The notes: generated by a model not told the origin, from the letters alone. A stretch of 40,181 nt of DNA from Propionicimonas sp. (GCA_030158185.1 JAOATP010000184.1:1-40181), one strand, 5' to 3'. Counted from the first letter of the stretch, positions 30,106 to 39,301 are shown. Numbers and translations: made by a program.

Positions 30106-31551
30106 ATGCGCACCTACGAAGTGATCACCTACGGGTGCCAGATGAACGTGCACGACTCCGAGCGCATCGCCGGTGTGCTCACCGACGCCGGCTACGCTCC
30201 GGCCGACCCTGGCACGCAGGCAGACGTGGTGGTGTTCAACACCTGTGCGGTGCGCGAGAACGCCGACAACCGCCTGTACGGCAACCTCGGCCACCTCGCC
30301 CCGGTGAAACTTGCGCACCCCGGCATGCAGATCGCCGTCGGCGGCTGCATGGCCCAGAAGGACCGCCAGGTCGTCGTGGACAAGGCGCCGTGGGTCGACG
30401 TCGTGTTCGGCACCAACAACCTGGGATCGCTGCCCGTCCTGCTGGAGCGTGCCCGCGTCGAGGCCGAGGCCCAGGTGGAGATCCTGGAGTCCCTCGAGCG
30501 CTTCCCGTCCACGCTGCCCACCCGGCGCGACTCCGCCTATGCCGCCTGGGTGTCAGTGAGCGTCGGCTGCAACAACACCTGCACGTTCTGCATCGTGCCC
30601 GCCCTGCGCGGCAAGGAGTCCGACCGCAGGCCAGGGGACATCCTGGCCGAGGTGCGTGCCCTCGTTGACGAAGGGGTGCAGGAGATCACCCTGCTGGGCC
30701 AGAACGTGAACTCCTACGGCGTCGAGTTCGGCGACCGTGGAGCCTTCGCGAAGCTGCTGCGTGCCTGCGGCGGCATCGACGGCCTCGAGCGGGTGCGGTT
30801 CACCTCACCCCACCCCGCGGCCTTCACCGACGACGTGATCGCAGCCATGGCGGAGACCCCGAACGTCATGCCGTCGCTGCACATGCCGCTGCAGTCCGGT
30901 TCCGACACCGTGCTCAAGGCCATGCGTCGGTCCTACCGCAGCGAGAAGTTCCTCGGCATCCTCGACCGGGTGCGGGCGGCGATCCCGCATGCAGCGATCA
31001 CCACCGACATCATCGTCGGCTTCCCGGGCGAGACCGAGGACGACTTCGCCGCAACGCTCGACGTGGTGCGTGCGTCCCGCTTCTCTGCTGCGTTCACCTT
31101 CCAGTACTCGATCCGGCCGGGTACGCCGGCCGCAACGATGCCCGACCAGGTGCCCAAGGAGGTCGTGCAGGAGCGCTACGAGCGCCTCGTCGACCTGGTG
31201 GGCGAGATCGCCTGGGCGGAGAACCAGAAGGTCGAAGGGCAGCGCGTCGAGGTGCTGTTCGCCAACGGTGAGGGCCGCAAGGACGCAGCGACCCACCGGA
31301 TGTCCGGTCGTGCGAGGGACAACCGGCTGGTGCACGTCGCCGTCCCCGAAGCCGCGCAGGACCGCCCGCGTCCCGGTGACCTCGCCGACGTTGTGATCAG
31401 CTACGCAGCACCGCACCACCTGAACGCCGACGGCGGCCTGCTCGACCTGCGTCGCACCCGTGGTGGCGACGCGTGGGCTGCGCGGCAGTCGGCACCGCAA
31501 GCGGTTCCGGCCGGGACAGTCCTCGGCATGCCGACGCTCGCCCGGAATTGA
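30106..31551 (+). CDS. miaB: tRNA-2-methylthio-N6-dimethylallyladenosine synthase
   Basis: [39 protein letters not shown]. Confidence 0.97.
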   Translation: MRTYEVITYGCQMNVHDSERIAGVLTDAGYAPADPGTQADVVVFNTCAVRENADNRLYGNLGHLAPVKLAHPGMQIAVGGCMAQKDRQVVVDKAPWVDVVFGTNNLGSLPVLLERARVEAEAQVEILESLERFPSTLPTRRDSAYAAWVSVSVGCNNTCTFCIVPALRGKESDRRPGDILAEVRALVDEGVQEITLLGQNVNSYGVEFGDRGAFAKLLRACGGIDGLERVRFTSPHPAAFTDDVIAAMAETPNVMPSLHMPLQSGSDTVLKAMRRSYRSEKFLGILDRVRAAIPHAAITTDIIVGFPGETEDDFAATLDVVRASRFSAAFTFQYSIRPGTPAATMPDQVPKEVVQERYERLVDLVGEIAWAENQKVEGQRVEVLFANGEGRKDAATHRMSGRARDNRLVHVAVPEAAQDRPRPGDLADVVISYAAPHHLNADGGLLDLRRTRGGDAWAARQSAPQAVPAGTVLGMPTLARN

Positions 31552-31554
31552 CCA

Positions 31555-31582
31555 AGGGGCCGACCTCTTCAGGCCGACCCCT
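31555..31582 (+). terminator. imperfect hairpin AGGGGCCGACCT..AGGCCGACCCCT after miaB
   Basis: 12-bp stem with two mismatches shortly after the miaB stop. Confidence 0.5.
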
Positions 31583-31636
31583 CGGGTTCGTCGTGTTGCG
31601 GGAAGTGTTCCCGCGCCAGATCAGTGGATCCAGCGA

Positions 31637-31819
31637 TTACTGGGCTGTGTCAGCAGCTCCACCCAATTGATCCTTGAGGAACGACTGGGCCTGGTCCACC
31701 TGTGCCGCGTACTGGCCTCCGGTCTTCTCGTCGACGAGGTCACCGATCTTCTCGATGCCGTCAGCGATCTCAGTCTCGTGGCCAGCAGCAACACCCTTGA
31801 TCTGTTCGACGATGTCCAT
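31637..31819 (-). CDS. antitoxin-like protein (Rv0909/MT0933 antitoxin family)
   Basis: MDIVEQIKGVAAGHETEIADGIEKIGDLVDEKTGGQYAAQVDQAQSFLKDQLGG; AGGAGG-like RBS on the minus strand. Confidence 0.8.
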   Translation of the reverse strand: MDIVEQIKGVAAGHETEIADGIEKIGDLVDEKTGGQYAAQVDQAQSFLKDQLGGAADTAQ

Positions 31820-31930
31820 GCGACCTCCTCTCTGCTCCGGGGCCGAGCTCCTCTCGGCGTCGCCCTCCATTGTGTGTCACCGATCGTCACCTGCCAAGCA
31901 CTCCCGACGAAAGAACTGCAGAATGGACGG

Positions 31931-32866
31931 GTGAGTCTCCCGGTGCTGGCCATCAACGGACAGACGGCCAGCGGCAAGACCGCCATGGCCGTCGCGGTCG
32001 CCCGGCTGCTCGAGCCCGACGGGATCAGGGCGGAGATCGTGAACGCCGACTCGATGCTCGTGTACCGCGGCATGGACATCGGAACGGCCAAGCCGACGCT
32101 CGCCGAGCGCTGCGGAGTGCCGCACCACCTCGTCGACATCATGGAGGTCACGGAGGGCGCGACCGTCGCCGACTTCCAGGCGCTCGCCCGCGCAACGATC
32201 GCAGAGCTCAGGGCGGCCGGGGTGGTGCCGATCCTGGCGGGAGGCTCGGCGCTGTATGTGCACGCGATCCTCGACGAGATCGACTTCCCCGGCACGGACG
32301 CAGCCCTGCGGGCACGGCTCGAGGCGGAGCTGGAGGAGATCGGCCCGGCTGCGCTGCACGAGCGGCTGACAGCGCTCGACCCGCAGGCTGCCGCCGGCAT
32401 CCTTCCCGGCAACGCACGCCGCACCGTCCGCGCCCTCGAGGTCATCGAGCTGACCGGCGGCAGGTACACCTCCACCCTGCCGGGCTGGAACTACGCCCTC
32501 GGCGACGTGCTCCAGTTCGGCCTCGAGGTGCCCCGCGACCTGCTGGACGCCCGCATCGAGGCACGGGTGCGCCAGATGTGGGCCGACGGGTTCGTCGAAG
32601 AGGTTCGCGAGCTGGTCGACCGCGGCCTTCGCGAGGGGCGGACGGCCTGGCGCGCGCTGGGCTACCGGCAGGTTCTGGCCTTCCTCGACGGCGAACTCAC
32701 CGAGGCAGAGGCCCTGCAGGCGACGATCGCCGGCACGCGCAGGTTCTCCCGCAAGCAGATGGGCTGGTTCCGGCGTGATCCGAGGATCGTGTGGCTGCCC
32801 GTCGACGACGACGCCGCCGCGACGATGGCGTCGGCCGTGCGGGGTAGGGTGCTGCTCGGATCGTAG
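31931..32866 (+). CDS. miaA: tRNA dimethylallyltransferase
   Basis: VLAINGQTASGKTAMAVAVARLL...IVNADSMLVYRGMDIGTAKPT; GTG start. Confidence 0.96.
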   Translation: MSLPVLAINGQTASGKTAMAVAVARLLEPDGIRAEIVNADSMLVYRGMDIGTAKPTLAERCGVPHHLVDIMEVTEGATVADFQALARATIAELRAAGVVPILAGGSALYVHAILDEIDFPGTDAALRARLEAELEEIGPAALHERLTALDPQAAAGILPGNARRTVRALEVIELTGGRYTSTLPGWNYALGDVLQFGLEVPRDLLDARIEARVRQMWADGFVEEVRELVDRGLREGRTAWRALGYRQVLAFLDGELTEAEALQATIAGTRRFSRKQMGWFRRDPRIVWLPVDDDAAATMASAVRGRVLLGS

Positions 32867-32878
32867 GAGGCTCTCGGC

Positions 32879-33685
32879 ATGCTGCTGGAATTCGCGAAGG
32901 GGCACGGCACCCGGAACGACTTCGTCGTCTTCGCCGACCCCGACAACCTGCTCGACCTCACCGCTGAGCACGTCACCTTCCTCTGCGACCGCCGCGGCGG
33001 CGACGGCGGCGACGGCATCCTGCGCGCCGTCCGCGCGAACCAGGTGCCCGAATGGACCGGCGTCCGCGATGTCTGGTTCATGGACTACCGCAACGCAGAC
33101 GGCTCCATCGCCGAGATGTGCGGCAACGGCGTCCGGGTGTTCCTCCGCTACCTCGAGGAAGAGGGGCTGGTCACCGGCGAGCAGGTCAGCGTTGCCACCC
33201 GCGCGGGCCTGCGCACCGGACGCTTCCTTGCCGACGGCCGGATCGCTGTCACGATGGGCCCTGCCACCCGCGGCGGCGACGTGCGGCTCACCGTCGGCGG
33301 TGAGAGCTGGGCGGCGACCTCCGTCGACGTCGGCAATCCCCACGCTGTCGTGGAACTCGACAACGACGCACAACTGGTCGCCCTCGATCTCACCGTCGCC
33401 CCTACCTGGGAGCCGGCCGGGGCGTTCCCGAACGGCGTCAACGCCGAGTTCGTGGTCCGCGAGGCTCCCGGCCGCCTCCGCCTCCGCGTCCACGAGCGTG
33501 GCGTTGGCGAAACCGAGTCCTGCGGTACGGGCGTTGTTGCCGCGGCCGCTGCAGCCGGGCAGTCTGACCACTGCACGGTCGAGGTCATCGGTGGCACTCT
33601 GGAGGTTGACCTGTCCGGTCCCGAGGCCCTCCTGATCGGCCCTGCTGTCGTCGTGGCGCGCGGCACCTGCCTACTGCCAACCTGA
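32879..33685 (+). CDS. dapF: diaminopimelate epimerase
   Basis: FAKGHGTRNDFVVFADP...MCGNGVRVFLRYL...ERGVGETESCGTGVVAAA. Confidence 0.96.
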   Translation: MLLEFAKGHGTRNDFVVFADPDNLLDLTAEHVTFLCDRRGGDGGDGILRAVRANQVPEWTGVRDVWFMDYRNADGSIAEMCGNGVRVFLRYLEEEGLVTGEQVSVATRAGLRTGRFLADGRIAVTMGPATRGGDVRLTVGGESWAATSVDVGNPHAVVELDNDAQLVALDLTVAPTWEPAGAFPNGVNAEFVVREAPGRLRLRVHERGVGETESCGTGVVAAAAAAGQSDHCTVEVIGGTLEVDLSGPEALLIGPAVVVARGTCLLPT

Positions 33686-33692
33686 GAAGACA

Positions 33693-35108
33693 ATGACTGA
33701 ACCGTTCTACGAAGAGCCCGATCCCGAAGAGGTGGACGGCGACCAGCAGGACCTTGCCGACCGGCTGTCGCTGCGACGCGTCGCCGGCATGTCCACCCAG
33801 CTCGCCGACATCTCCGAGGTCGAGTACCGCGACCTGCAGCTCGAGCGGGTGGTGCTCGTCGGGGTCTGGACCGGCAGCAACGACCACGACATCGACTACG
33901 CCATGGCAGAGCTGAAGCTACTCGCCGAGACGGCGGGGTCAGAGGTGCTCGAAGGCCTCGTGCAGAAGCGGAAGGCGCCGGACCCGGCCACCTTCATCGG
34001 CCGCGGCAAGGTCGACGAGGTGCGCCAGGTCGTGATCGCCACCGGGGCGGACACCGTGATCTGCGACGGCGAGCTCGAGCCGGCCCAGTTGCGCAACCTC
34101 GAAGACAAGGTCGGGGTGAAGGTGATCGACCGCACGGCGCTGATCCTCGACATCTTCGCCCAGCACGCCAGGAGTTCCGAGGGCAAGGCCCAGGTCGAGA
34201 TGGCGCAGCTGCAGTACCTGCGCCAGCGCCTGCGCGGCTGGGGCGGCAACCTGTCCCGCCAGGCGGGCGGACGCGCGGCTGCCGGCGCCGGCATCGGCGG
34301 CCGTGGCCCCGGCGAGACCAAGATCGAGACCGACCGACGCCGGATCAAGACCCGCATCGCCATCCTGCGGCGCCGGCTGCGGGACCTGGACGCCGTCCGC
34401 GAGACCACACGGTCCCAGCGGGCGCGCAACCGGATTCCCGGCGCTGCGATCGTCGGCTACACCAACGCGGGCAAGAGCTCGCTGCTGAACCGGCTCACCG
34501 GGGCAGGCGTGCTGGTGGAGGACGCGTTGTTCGCGACCCTCGACCCGACCACCCGTCGCTCGCAGACCACGGACGGCCGGGTGTTCACCCTCACCGACAC
34601 CGTCGGCTTCATCCGGCACCTGCCGCACGACCTCGTCGAGGCGTTCCGCTCGACGTTGGAGGAGTCGGTGCTCGCCGACCTCCTGCTGCACGTCGTCGAC
34701 GGCTCCGACCCAGACCCGTTCGGCCAGGTGAGCGCCGTCCGCGCCGTGCTCAACGACATCGGCGCAGCCCAGGTCCCCGAACAGCTCGTTGTCAACAAGA
34801 TCGACGCGGCCGATCCCGACATGCTGCTCGCCCTGCGAGGACGGTTCCCCGAAGCGTTGTTCATCTCGGCGCGCACGGGGGAGGGGATGGACGAGCTGCG
34901 GGCACGGATGGAGGAGCGCCTGCCCCGTCCGGAGGTCGAGGTGCACGCTCTCGTGCCCTACGACCGCGGCGACCTGATCAACAAGATCCACACCAGCGGC
35001 GAGTTCGTCTCCAGCGACCACACCGAGCACGGCACCCGGGTCGTCGCTCGCGTGAACGCCGACCTTGCCGGCGAGCTGGCCCGCTACGCGATCGATGCCG
35101 ACACCTGA
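33693..35108 (+). CDS. hflX: GTPase HflX
   Basis: GGRAAAGAGIGGRGPGETKIETDRRRI...AAIVGYTNAGKSSLLNRLTGAGVLVEDALFATLDPTTR. Confidence 0.97.
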   Translation: MTEPFYEEPDPEEVDGDQQDLADRLSLRRVAGMSTQLADISEVEYRDLQLERVVLVGVWTGSNDHDIDYAMAELKLLAETAGSEVLEGLVQKRKAPDPATFIGRGKVDEVRQVVIATGADTVICDGELEPAQLRNLEDKVGVKVIDRTALILDIFAQHARSSEGKAQVEMAQLQYLRQRLRGWGGNLSRQAGGRAAAGAGIGGRGPGETKIETDRRRIKTRIAILRRRLRDLDAVRETTRSQRARNRIPGAAIVGYTNAGKSSLLNRLTGAGVLVEDALFATLDPTTRRSQTTDGRVFTLTDTVGFIRHLPHDLVEAFRSTLEESVLADLLLHVVDGSDPDPFGQVSAVRAVLNDIGAAQVPEQLVVNKIDAADPDMLLALRGRFPEALFISARTGEGMDELRARMEERLPRPEVEVHALVPYDRGDLINKIHTSGEFVSSDHTEHGTRVVARVNADLAGELARYAIDADT

Positions 35109-37038
35109 GCTGACCGGTCGGATCCTCACCGCTGCCATCGAGGCGATCGAGGGCGAGGAGCGTCCCGGCCAGACGGAGATGGCCGCAGAGGTGGCCCGCA
35201 CCATCGACAGCGGTGAGCACCTGCTCGTCCAGGCCGGCACCGGGACGGGCAAGTCGCTCGGCTACCTCGCCCCGGCGCTGGCTGCGCTCAGCGAGAACCC
35301 CGAGGGCCGGGTGGTGATCGCGACGGCGACCCTTGCACTTCAGGCCCAGCTCGCCAACAAGGACATCCCCGCGGCCGTTGCGGCCTGCGAGAAGGTGACC
35401 GGCAAGGTGATCCGCCACGCCGTGGTGAAGGGGCGCAGCAACTATGCCTGCCTGCTGCGCGTGCGTGAGGGCGGCGGCGTCGAGCAGGACGCGCTCGTCC
35501 CGGACGCCGCAGCGACGACGGCCGCGGGCGCCGAGGTCGTCGCGCTGCGCACCTGGGCAGAGGAGCAGGCGATCGAGGGCGGGCTGGCCGACCGTGACGA
35601 CGCACCCAGCCACGGCCCGCAGTCGTGGGCGCAGGTCTCGATCCCGGTGCGCGAGTGCCTCGGCGCGCAGCGCTGCCCGTTCGGCACGGAGTGCTTCGTC
35701 GAGGCGTCGAGGGAACGGGCACGGCACAGCCAGCTGGTGGTCACCAACCACGCACTGCTGGCCATCGACGCGCTGCACGGCGGCACGGCCCTGCCCGAGT
35801 ACGACGCCGCAGTGATCGACGAGGCGCACGAGCTGGTGTCGCGCGTCACCGGGGCCGCCAGTGTCGAGCTGAGCCCCCAGCAGGTCGAACGGGTGGCGAA
35901 GCGCTCCCTCACCTGGCTGACGGACGAGACCGGGCTGGCGTTCCTCGACGCAGCGGACACCCTGCAGCTCGGCCTCGACGACGCGGAGGTTGGCCGGGTA
36001 CTCGACCCCGACGCAGCGATCGTCGCAGCCTTCCGCTCCGTCAGGGACGCCGCGAGGAAGGCTGTTTCGGGCCTCGGCGGGGGCGAGGACGATCCGGCCC
36101 GGCGCCAGGCACAGGCCGCGGCGCAGGAAGTCTTCGACATCGCGGAACGCATGGCGGGGCTCTCCGACTTCGACGTGATCTGGGTCTCGGAACGCGAACG
36201 CTTCGGGCGGCAGGCGAACTGCGCCCCGCTCTCGGTCGCCGGGCTGCTGCGCGCCATGATCTTCGACGAGCACCCGGTCGTGCTGACCTCGGCAACGTTG
36301 CGCGTCGGCGGTGACTTCGCCGCCGTTGCGGCCTCGGTCGGCCTGGAGGGCAAGGACCCGGCACCGTGGCGCGGCATCGACGTCGGGTCGCCGTTCGACT
36401 ACCGGCGCCAGGGCATCCTCTACGTCGCCAAGCACCTGCCACCGCCGCACCGCGACGGCATCGGGACAGAGGTACTGGCGGAGATCGCAGAACTCGTCTG
36501 GGCCGCCGGCGGACGCACCCTCGGGCTGTTCGCCTCCCAGCGCGCTGCGGAGACCGCCGCCGTGCACTGCCGCATCAACATCCCCGGCCGGACGATCCTC
36601 TGCCAGGGGGACGCCCACCTCGCCGAGCTGACGAAGGCCTTCATCGCCGACGACGAGGCCAGCCTGTTCGGCACCCTGTCGCTGTGGCAGGGCATCGACG
36701 TGCCCGGGGACACCTGCCGGCTTGTCATCATCGACAAGATCCCGTTCCCGCGTCCCGACGACCCGCTGATGCAGGCGCGGCAGCGCGCCGTTGCCGAGGC
36801 AGGGGGAAACGGCTTCATGGCGGTCGCGGCCACCCACGCAGGGCTGCTGCTGGCGCAGGGTTCGGGCCGCCTGATCCGCACGCTCGCCGACCGCGGCGTG
36901 GTCGCCGTGCTCGATCCGCGCCTCATCACAGCCCGCTACGGGACCTACCTGCGTGCCTCGATGCCGGACTTCTGGATGACCACCGACCCCGAGACGGCGA
37001 TCGCATCGCTCCGACGCCTCGGGGAGGACAAGGCCTGA
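35095..37038 (+). CDS. DinG-family ATP-dependent DNA helicase
   Basis: LLVQAGTGTGKSLGYLAPAL, VIDEAHEL, QGSGRLIRTLADRGVVAVLDPRL. Confidence 0.93.
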   Translation: MPTPELTGRILTAAIEAIEGEERPGQTEMAAEVARTIDSGEHLLVQAGTGTGKSLGYLAPALAALSENPEGRVVIATATLALQAQLANKDIPAAVAACEKVTGKVIRHAVVKGRSNYACLLRVREGGGVEQDALVPDAAATTAAGAEVVALRTWAEEQAIEGGLADRDDAPSHGPQSWAQVSIPVRECLGAQRCPFGTECFVEASRERARHSQLVVTNHALLAIDALHGGTALPEYDAAVIDEAHELVSRVTGAASVELSPQQVERVAKRSLTWLTDETGLAFLDAADTLQLGLDDAEVGRVLDPDAAIVAAFRSVRDAARKAVSGLGGGEDDPARRQAQAAAQEVFDIAERMAGLSDFDVIWVSERERFGRQANCAPLSVAGLLRAMIFDEHPVVLTSATLRVGGDFAAVAASVGLEGKDPAPWRGIDVGSPFDYRRQGILYVAKHLPPPHRDGIGTEVLAEIAELVWAAGGRTLGLFASQRAAETAAVHCRINIPGRTILCQGDAHLAELTKAFIADDEASLFGTLSLWQGIDVPGDTCRLVIIDKIPFPRPDDPLMQARQRAVAEAGGNGFMAVAATHAGLLLAQGSGRLIRTLADRGVVAVLDPRLITARYGTYLRASMPDFWMTTDPETAIASLRRLGEDKA

Positions 37039-37047
37039 CCTGCGGGG

Positions 37048-37308
37048 TCAGGACTCCAGGAGTGCTGCGACGCCGGGACCCAGTTCGTCCGGTACCTCGA
37101 CGACCTTGGTGCGGCTCGTGGCACCGCTGACGAGCGTGACGTCCCTCGACGGGCACCCCAGGGCCTTGGCGAGGGCCGCGAGGGCCGCAGCCGTGGCCCT
37201 TCCGTCCACAGCAGGCACCTGGACGGCCACAACGAGGGCCGCGTCGCCATAGCGTCCGCCGACCCTCGTGCGTCCGGCACCGGGCTTCACCCGGATCTCG
37301 AAGCGAAT
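37048..37308 (-). CDS. DUF167 (YggU-like) family protein
   Basis: IRFEIRVKPGAGRTRVGGRYGDAALVVAVQVPAVDGRATAAALAALAKALG; start codon unclear. Confidence 0.75.
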   Translation of the reverse strand: MRFEIRVKPGAGRTRVGGRYGDAALVVAVQVPAVDGRATAAALAALAKALGCPSRDVTLVSGATSRTKVVEVPDELGPGVAALLES

Positions 37309-37310
37309 GG

Positions 37311-38069
37311 CTAGACCCGACGCAGGACCGCGACGACCTTGCCGAGGATGGAGGCGTCGTTGCCGTCGATCGGCTCGTAGGCAGGGTTGTGCGGCAGCAG
37401 CCACACCTGGCCCGGCGTGCGCTTGAACGTCTTGACGGTCGCCTCTTCCCCGATGAGGGCTGCGACGATGTCGCCGTTGGTCGCGTCGGGCTGCTGTCGC
37501 ACAACGACGTAGTCGCCATCGCAGATCGCTGCCTCGATCATCGAGTCGCCCTTCACCTCCAGCAGGAAGAGGGTGCCCTCGCCGACGAGCTGGCGGGGGA
37601 GGGCGAAGACGTCCTCGACGGCCTGCTCGGCGAGGATCGGGCCGCCGGCAGCGATGCGACCGAGGACCGGCACGCTCACCGACGGCGCGTGCTGCGGCAC
37701 GTCGGGGTCGAAGGTCGCGATCTCTTCCGGGGCCGACATCGACTCGGGGAGCCGAACCTCCAGCGCCCGCGGACGGTGCGGGTCACGGAAGAGGAAGCCC
37801 TTGGCCTGCAGCACCTTCAGCTGGTGCGCAGCAGAGGAGGAGGAGGCCAGCCCCACGCGGTCGGCGATCTCGCGGATGCTCGGCGGGTAGCCACGGTCGA
37901 CGAGGGCATCACGGATGACCTCGAGGATGCGGCGTTGCCTCGCGGTGAGCCCCTCGGCGTCGGCGGGCCCGTCGGGCATCTGGCTGACCTTGGTGCCCAG
38001 CTGGGCTGCGATGTCCTCCTTGCGCGGGCGACCGCGCTTGCGGCTTACGGGTTCTGGCTTGCTTGGCAT
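37311..38069 (-). CDS. lexA: LexA repressor
   Basis: [74 protein letters not shown]. Confidence 0.98.
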   Translation of the reverse strand: MPSKPEPVSRKRGRPRKEDIAAQLGTKVSQMPDGPADAEGLTARQRRILEVIRDALVDRGYPPSIREIADRVGLASSSSAAHQLKVLQAKGFLFRDPHRPRALEVRLPESMSAPEEIATFDPDVPQHAPSVSVPVLGRIAAGGPILAEQAVEDVFALPRQLVGEGTLFLLEVKGDSMIEAAICDGDYVVVRQQPDATNGDIVAALIGEEATVKTFKRTPGQVWLLPHNPAYEPIDGNDASILGKVVAVLRRV

Positions 38070-38076
38070 GTACAGC

Positions 38077-38117
38077 AAGTTAGCCCCGGCGGAGGCCGGA
38101 ATCAAACACATGTTCGA
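38077..38117 (-). promoter_or_regulatory. lexA promoter TTGATT-N17-TAACTT with LexA box TCAAACACATGTTCGA (38102-38117)
   Basis: Box overlaps the -35; the -10 ends 7 nt before the lexA ATG, suggesting a leaderless transcript. Confidence 0.8.
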
Positions 38118-38185
38118 CGTGTCGCACACTTCACCGACCTTCTGTCAGTGGCGGCTGTTTGGATGATGCATGGCCCGACACGCGG

Positions 38186-38201
38186 GCGAACAAATGTTCG
38201 A
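38186..38201. promoter_or_regulatory. LexA box GCGAACAAATGTTCGA
   Basis: GAAC-N4-GTTC palindrome upstream of the -35 of the small SOS gene. Confidence 0.8.
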
Positions 38202-38208
38202 ATCATCC

Positions 38209-38258
38209 TTGATCCGGACGGCGTTCTGGGGTAGAACAGGTATCGAACACCTGTTCGG
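38209..38258 (+). promoter_or_regulatory. promoter TTGATC-N17-TAGAAC followed by LexA box TCGAACACCTGTTCGG (38243-38258)
   Basis: Near-consensus hexamers; box covers the expected start site. Confidence 0.85.
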
Positions 38259-38275
38259 TAACGAAGGAGATGGGT

Positions 38276-38617
38276 ATGAGCGCTCTGCTGGTAGACGACA
38301 TGATGCTGGTAGACGACATGATCGTCCGGCTGCCGACGCGGACGGCGGCCACGGGCTGGCGGCACGTCGACCAGGTCGAGCCCGCCACGCGGCCGATGCC
38401 GTACCTCGTCACCGAGGCTGCGCCGGTCAGCGTCCGTGCGTCCCGTCAGGCCGCACCCCTGCGACTCACCGACCGGGGGATCGCCGTCATCGTCGTGTTC
38501 TTCCTCGCCCTGATGGCCACGGCCGCCGTCGTGCTGGTCACGAGCTTCCTCAGCATCAGCAACGACCCGATCGCTGCGCCCGGCACCCAGCCGGTCCTGG
38601 TGACAATGCAGGGGTGA
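38276..38617 (+). CDS. putative SOS-induced small single-pass membrane protein (positional counterpart of DivS/ChiZ, no visible LysM)
   Basis: RBS GAAGGAG; LTDRGIAVIVVFFLALMATAAVVLVTSFL TM helix; LexA box upstream; lies between lexA and nrdR. Confidence 0.8.
   Translation: MSALLVDDMMLVDDMIVRLPTRTAATGWRHVDQVEPATRPMPYLVTEAAPVSVRASRQAAPLRLTDRGIAVIVVFFLALMATAAVVLVTSFLSISNDPIAAPGTQPVLVTMQG
38287..38322 (+). repeat. exact tandem duplication of 18-bp unit GCTGGTAGACGACATGAT within the small SOS gene
   Basis: Two identical adjacent copies encoding LLVDDM-MLVDDM. Confidence 0.95.
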
Positions 38618-38627
38618 AGGCGGTGCC

Positions 38628-38665
38628 GCACGCCGGCTGGTCGGGCAATCGACCAGCCGGCGTGC
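38628..38665 (+). terminator. strong hairpin GCACGCCGGCTGGTCG-GGCAAT-CGACCAGCCGGCGTGC
   Basis: Perfect 16-bp stem, 6-nt loop, 11 nt after the small-gene stop; no U-tract. Confidence 0.85.
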
Positions 38666-38730
38666 GCAATTCGACTCCTCCGGCGACACGCCACGCGCGT
38701 GGCCTTGCGAGTCGCCCGCAGGGTGCGTAA

Positions 38731-38778
38731 CCTCTACATGTAGTAGTTACAGCGTTGTCGTTCATCCACAGATAGTGT
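38731..38778 (+). promoter_or_regulatory. two candidate NrdR boxes upstream of nrdR-nrdJ (38731-38746 and 38763-38778)
   Basis: CCTCTACATGTAGTAG and CATCCACAGATAGTGT resemble acaCwAtATaTwGtgt; centres 32 bp apart. Confidence 0.6.
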
Positions 38779-38842
38779 TCGTGATCCACACACTGTCCAC
38801 AGCTGGATCCACCGGCACGGCCCCCAGGAAGGAGCAAGGGAA

Positions 38843-39301
38843 GTGCACTGCCCGTTCTGCCGTCACACCGACACCAGAGTCCTGGACAGCCGCGTAGCCG
38901 AGGATGGCACCAGCATCCGGCGGCGCCGGCAATGCCCGCTGTGCGAGCGCCGGTTCACCACCCTCGAGCAGATGCAGCTGGTCGTCGTGAAGCGATCCGG
39001 CGTTGTCGAGCCCTTCTCCCGCGAGAAGGTCGTCACCGGTGTCGCGAAGGCCTGCAAGGGCCGTCCGGTGTCCGAGGCGGACCTCGCCCGGCTCGGCCAG
39101 CGGGTCGAGGAGACCCTGCGTGCCAGCGGCCAGTCGGAGATCCCGGCCGACGAGGTGGGCCTTGCGATCCTCGGGCCGCTCAGCGAGCTGGACCCGGTCG
39201 CCTACCTGCGTTTCGCCTCCGTCTACAAGCATTACGACTCGGTCGAAGACTTCGAAGCCGAGATCGACCAGCTGCGTCGTGTCGCGCTGGTCACGAACTG
39301 A
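38843..39301 (+). CDS. nrdR: transcriptional repressor NrdR
   Basis: [43 protein letters not shown]. Confidence 0.98.
   Translation: MHCPFCRHTDTRVLDSRVAEDGTSIRRRRQCPLCERRFTTLEQMQLVVVKRSGVVEPFSREKVVTGVAKACKGRPVSEADLARLGQRVEETLRASGQSEIPADEVGLAILGPLSELDPVAYLRFASVYKHYDSVEDFEAEIDQLRRVALVTN

Noticed and set aside
31877-33571. 564-aa minus-strand ORF antisense to miaA and dapF
   Set aside because: Antisense of two conserved genes, no domain features
34978-36837. 619-aa minus-strand ORF antisense to the dinG-like gene
   Set aside because: Spurious high-GC frame complementary to a helicase with intact motifs
38170-38730. 186-aa ORF starting upstream of the small SOS gene
   Set aside because: Would read through LexA boxes and the terminator; low-complexity RRHDAGRRHD composition; the 38276 frame has RBS, promoter and a TM helix
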